The translations under genes were made by a program, and so were the position numbers. The notes under the pieces are model-generated. The model ran no database searches. It was not told the origin of the DNA and saw nothing but the letters and a program-made list of their open reading frames with translations. Positions 62,978 to 64,000 of a stretch of DNA of 64,000 nucleotides are shown in pieces. Within the stretch, counting starts at the first letter, position 1; each line of letters starts with the position of its first letter. The stretch comes from Lachnospiraceae bacterium (GTDB taxonomy: Bacteria > Bacillota > Clostridia > Lachnospirales > Lachnospiraceae): positions 1 to 64,000 of the forward strand of contig JAAWKU010000020.1 in NCBI GenBank assembly GCA_022797535.1, read 5' to 3'.

Positions 62978-64000
62978 TCATTTCCGATCATCCAGCTTCA
63001 GCACGCTCATAAATGCCTTCTGGGGAATCTCCACGCTGCCGATCTGGCGCATACGCTTCTTACCCTCCTTCTGCTTCTCCAGCAGCTTCTTTTTCCGGGT
63101 AATATCGCCGCCATAGCACTTGGCCAGCACATCCTTGCGCATAGCCTTGACTGTCTCCCTGGCGATGATCTTGCCTCCCACCGCCGCCTGGATGGGAATT
63201 TCAAACAGATGCCTGGGAATCTCGTCTTTCAGCTTCTCGCACATCTTCCTGCCCCGCTCGTAAGCAGAATCCGCATGAACGATAAAGGACAGCGCGTCCA
63301 CTTCCTCCCGGTTAATCAGGATGTCCAGCTTCACCAGGCTGGACTGCTCGTACCCTTTCAGATCATAGTCAAAGGAAGCATAGCCCCGGGAGCGGGACTT
63401 CAGCGCGTCAAAAAAGTCATAGATAATTTCGTTCAGAGGCAGTTCATATTTCAGCAGCGCCCTGGTTCCTTCAATATATTCCATGCCCAGATACCGTCCC
63501 CGCCTCTCCTGACAGAGTTCCATAATGGAGCCGATGAATTCGCTGGTCACCATGATTTCCGCATTGACGATGGGTTCCTCCATATATTCGATCTCCGAGG
63601 GATCCGGCAGATTGGAAGGATTGGTCAGTTCGATGACTTCTCCGTTGGTCCGGTGCACTTTATAAATTACCCCCGGCGCAGTGGTCACCAGATCCAGATT
63701 ATATTCCCTCTCCAGCCGCTCCTGAATGATCTCCAGATGTAAAAGTCCCAGGAATCCGCACCGAAACCCAAAACCCAAAGCCACCGATGTCTCCGGCTCA
63801 TAGTTCAAAGACGCGTCATTTAACTGCAGCTTCTCCAAAGCGTCCCGCAAGTCGGGATACTTGGCGCCGTCCGCCGGATACATGCCGCAATACACCATGG
63901 ACTGCACCTTCTTATAGCCGGGCAGCGGCTCCCCGCAGGGATTGCCGTCATCCGTCACCGTATCCCCCACCGCCGTATCCTTCAGGTTCTTAATGGAAGC
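62978..64000 (-). CDS. lepA: Elongation factor 4 (LepA), 3' part
   Basis: The frame enters from the right edge and covers the last about 340 residues. [46 protein letters not shown] and the C-terminal [20 protein letters not shown] are highly conserved LepA blocks. The GTPase domain and domain II lie outside the window. LepA is a ribosome-bound translational GTPase that helps back-translocate or rescue stalled ribosomes. The ATPase/nuclease pair follows within its transcription unit. Confidence 0.97.
   Translation of the reverse strand, partial: ASIKNLKDTAVGDTVTDDGNPCGEPLPGYKKVQSMVYCGMYPADGAKYPDLRDALEKLQLNDASLNYEPETSVALGFGFRCGFLGLLHLEIIQERLEREYNLDLVTTAPGVIYKVHRTNGEVIELTNPSNLPDPSEIEYMEEPIVNAEIMVTSEFIGSIMELCQERRGRYLGMEYIEGTRALLKYELPLNEIIYDFFDALKSRSRGYASFDYDLKGYEQSSLVKLDILINREEVDALSFIVHADSAYERGRKMCEKLKDEIPRHLFEIPIQAAVGGKIIARETVKAMRKDVLAKCYGGDITRKKKLLEKQKEGKKRMRQIGSVEIPQKAFMSVLKLDDRK

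Overview
The window looks like a chromosomal segment of a spore-forming Lachnospiraceae-type Clostridium. It has sporulation sigma-K, strong GGAGG-type ribosome binding sites, frequent GTG/TTG starts, Clostridia-type 2-hydroxyacyl-CoA dehydratase/activase machinery, a lepA-hemW neighbourhood and many Lachnospiraceae-style hypothetical and lipoprotein genes. By eye GC is near 50% for most genes and clearly lower in a few accessory genes. Nearly all genes lie on the minus strand. The clear plus-strand genes are the large activase/dehydratase fusion (4215-8627) and a small FMN-binding protein (21909-22391).

Region 1 (1-31 kb) is mostly housekeeping and metabolic: the start of an M16C presequence-protease-like peptidase, a sigma-70-like protein lacking region 4, a rhomboid-like membrane protein, the 1470-residue activase fusion, a Nudix hydrolase, purC, an NAD-dependent epimerase, small lipoproteins, dprA and comM/yifB, two chemoreceptors, a serine hydrolase, a GNAT acetyltransferase, an FAD/Rieske oxidoreductase, an orphan pilT and a polytopic membrane protein. 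Several intergenic gaps hold unrelated short tandem-repeat arrays (units of 10, about 24, 21 and 26 bp). Some of these carry Shine-Dalgarno-like or stop-codon-like sequence. A truncated gene remnant lies at 19355-19516.

Region 2 (31-59 kb) is the highlight: one long minus-strand Tad/Flp pilus cluster read from a near-perfect sigma-A promoter at 58829-58858. In transcription order it encodes a TadZ-like protein, TadA ATPase, TadB and TadC platform proteins, an Flp pilin and a TadE-like pseudopilin carrying a CdiA-type nuclease tip followed by an AT-rich candidate immunity gene. A 43-codon small ORF, a giant TadG-like (DUF5702-type) protein and a lipoprotein come next. A second TadE-like pseudopilin carries a barnase-like ribonuclease tip and is followed by a barstar-like gene, then an unknown protein and the prepilin peptidase. 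The last part has a WG-repeat protein, an FHA protein, a PP2C phosphatase, a Ser/Thr kinase, a small membrane protein and a 1.7-kilo-residue Ig-like surface protein. My inference is a phospho-signalling-controlled Tad pilus that displays toxins on minor pseudopilins, with matching immunity genes. It would be a polymorphic-toxin system using a Tad machine instead of T5SS, T6SS or T7SS delivery.

Region 3 (59-64 kb) returns to housekeeping genes: sigK, hemW and the 3' part of lepA. Between hemW and lepA sits a translationally coupled ATPase plus ExK-motif protein pair that looks like a small defence cassette inserted in the lepA transcription unit.

No tRNA, rRNA, CRISPR array, insertion sequence or prophage was recognised.
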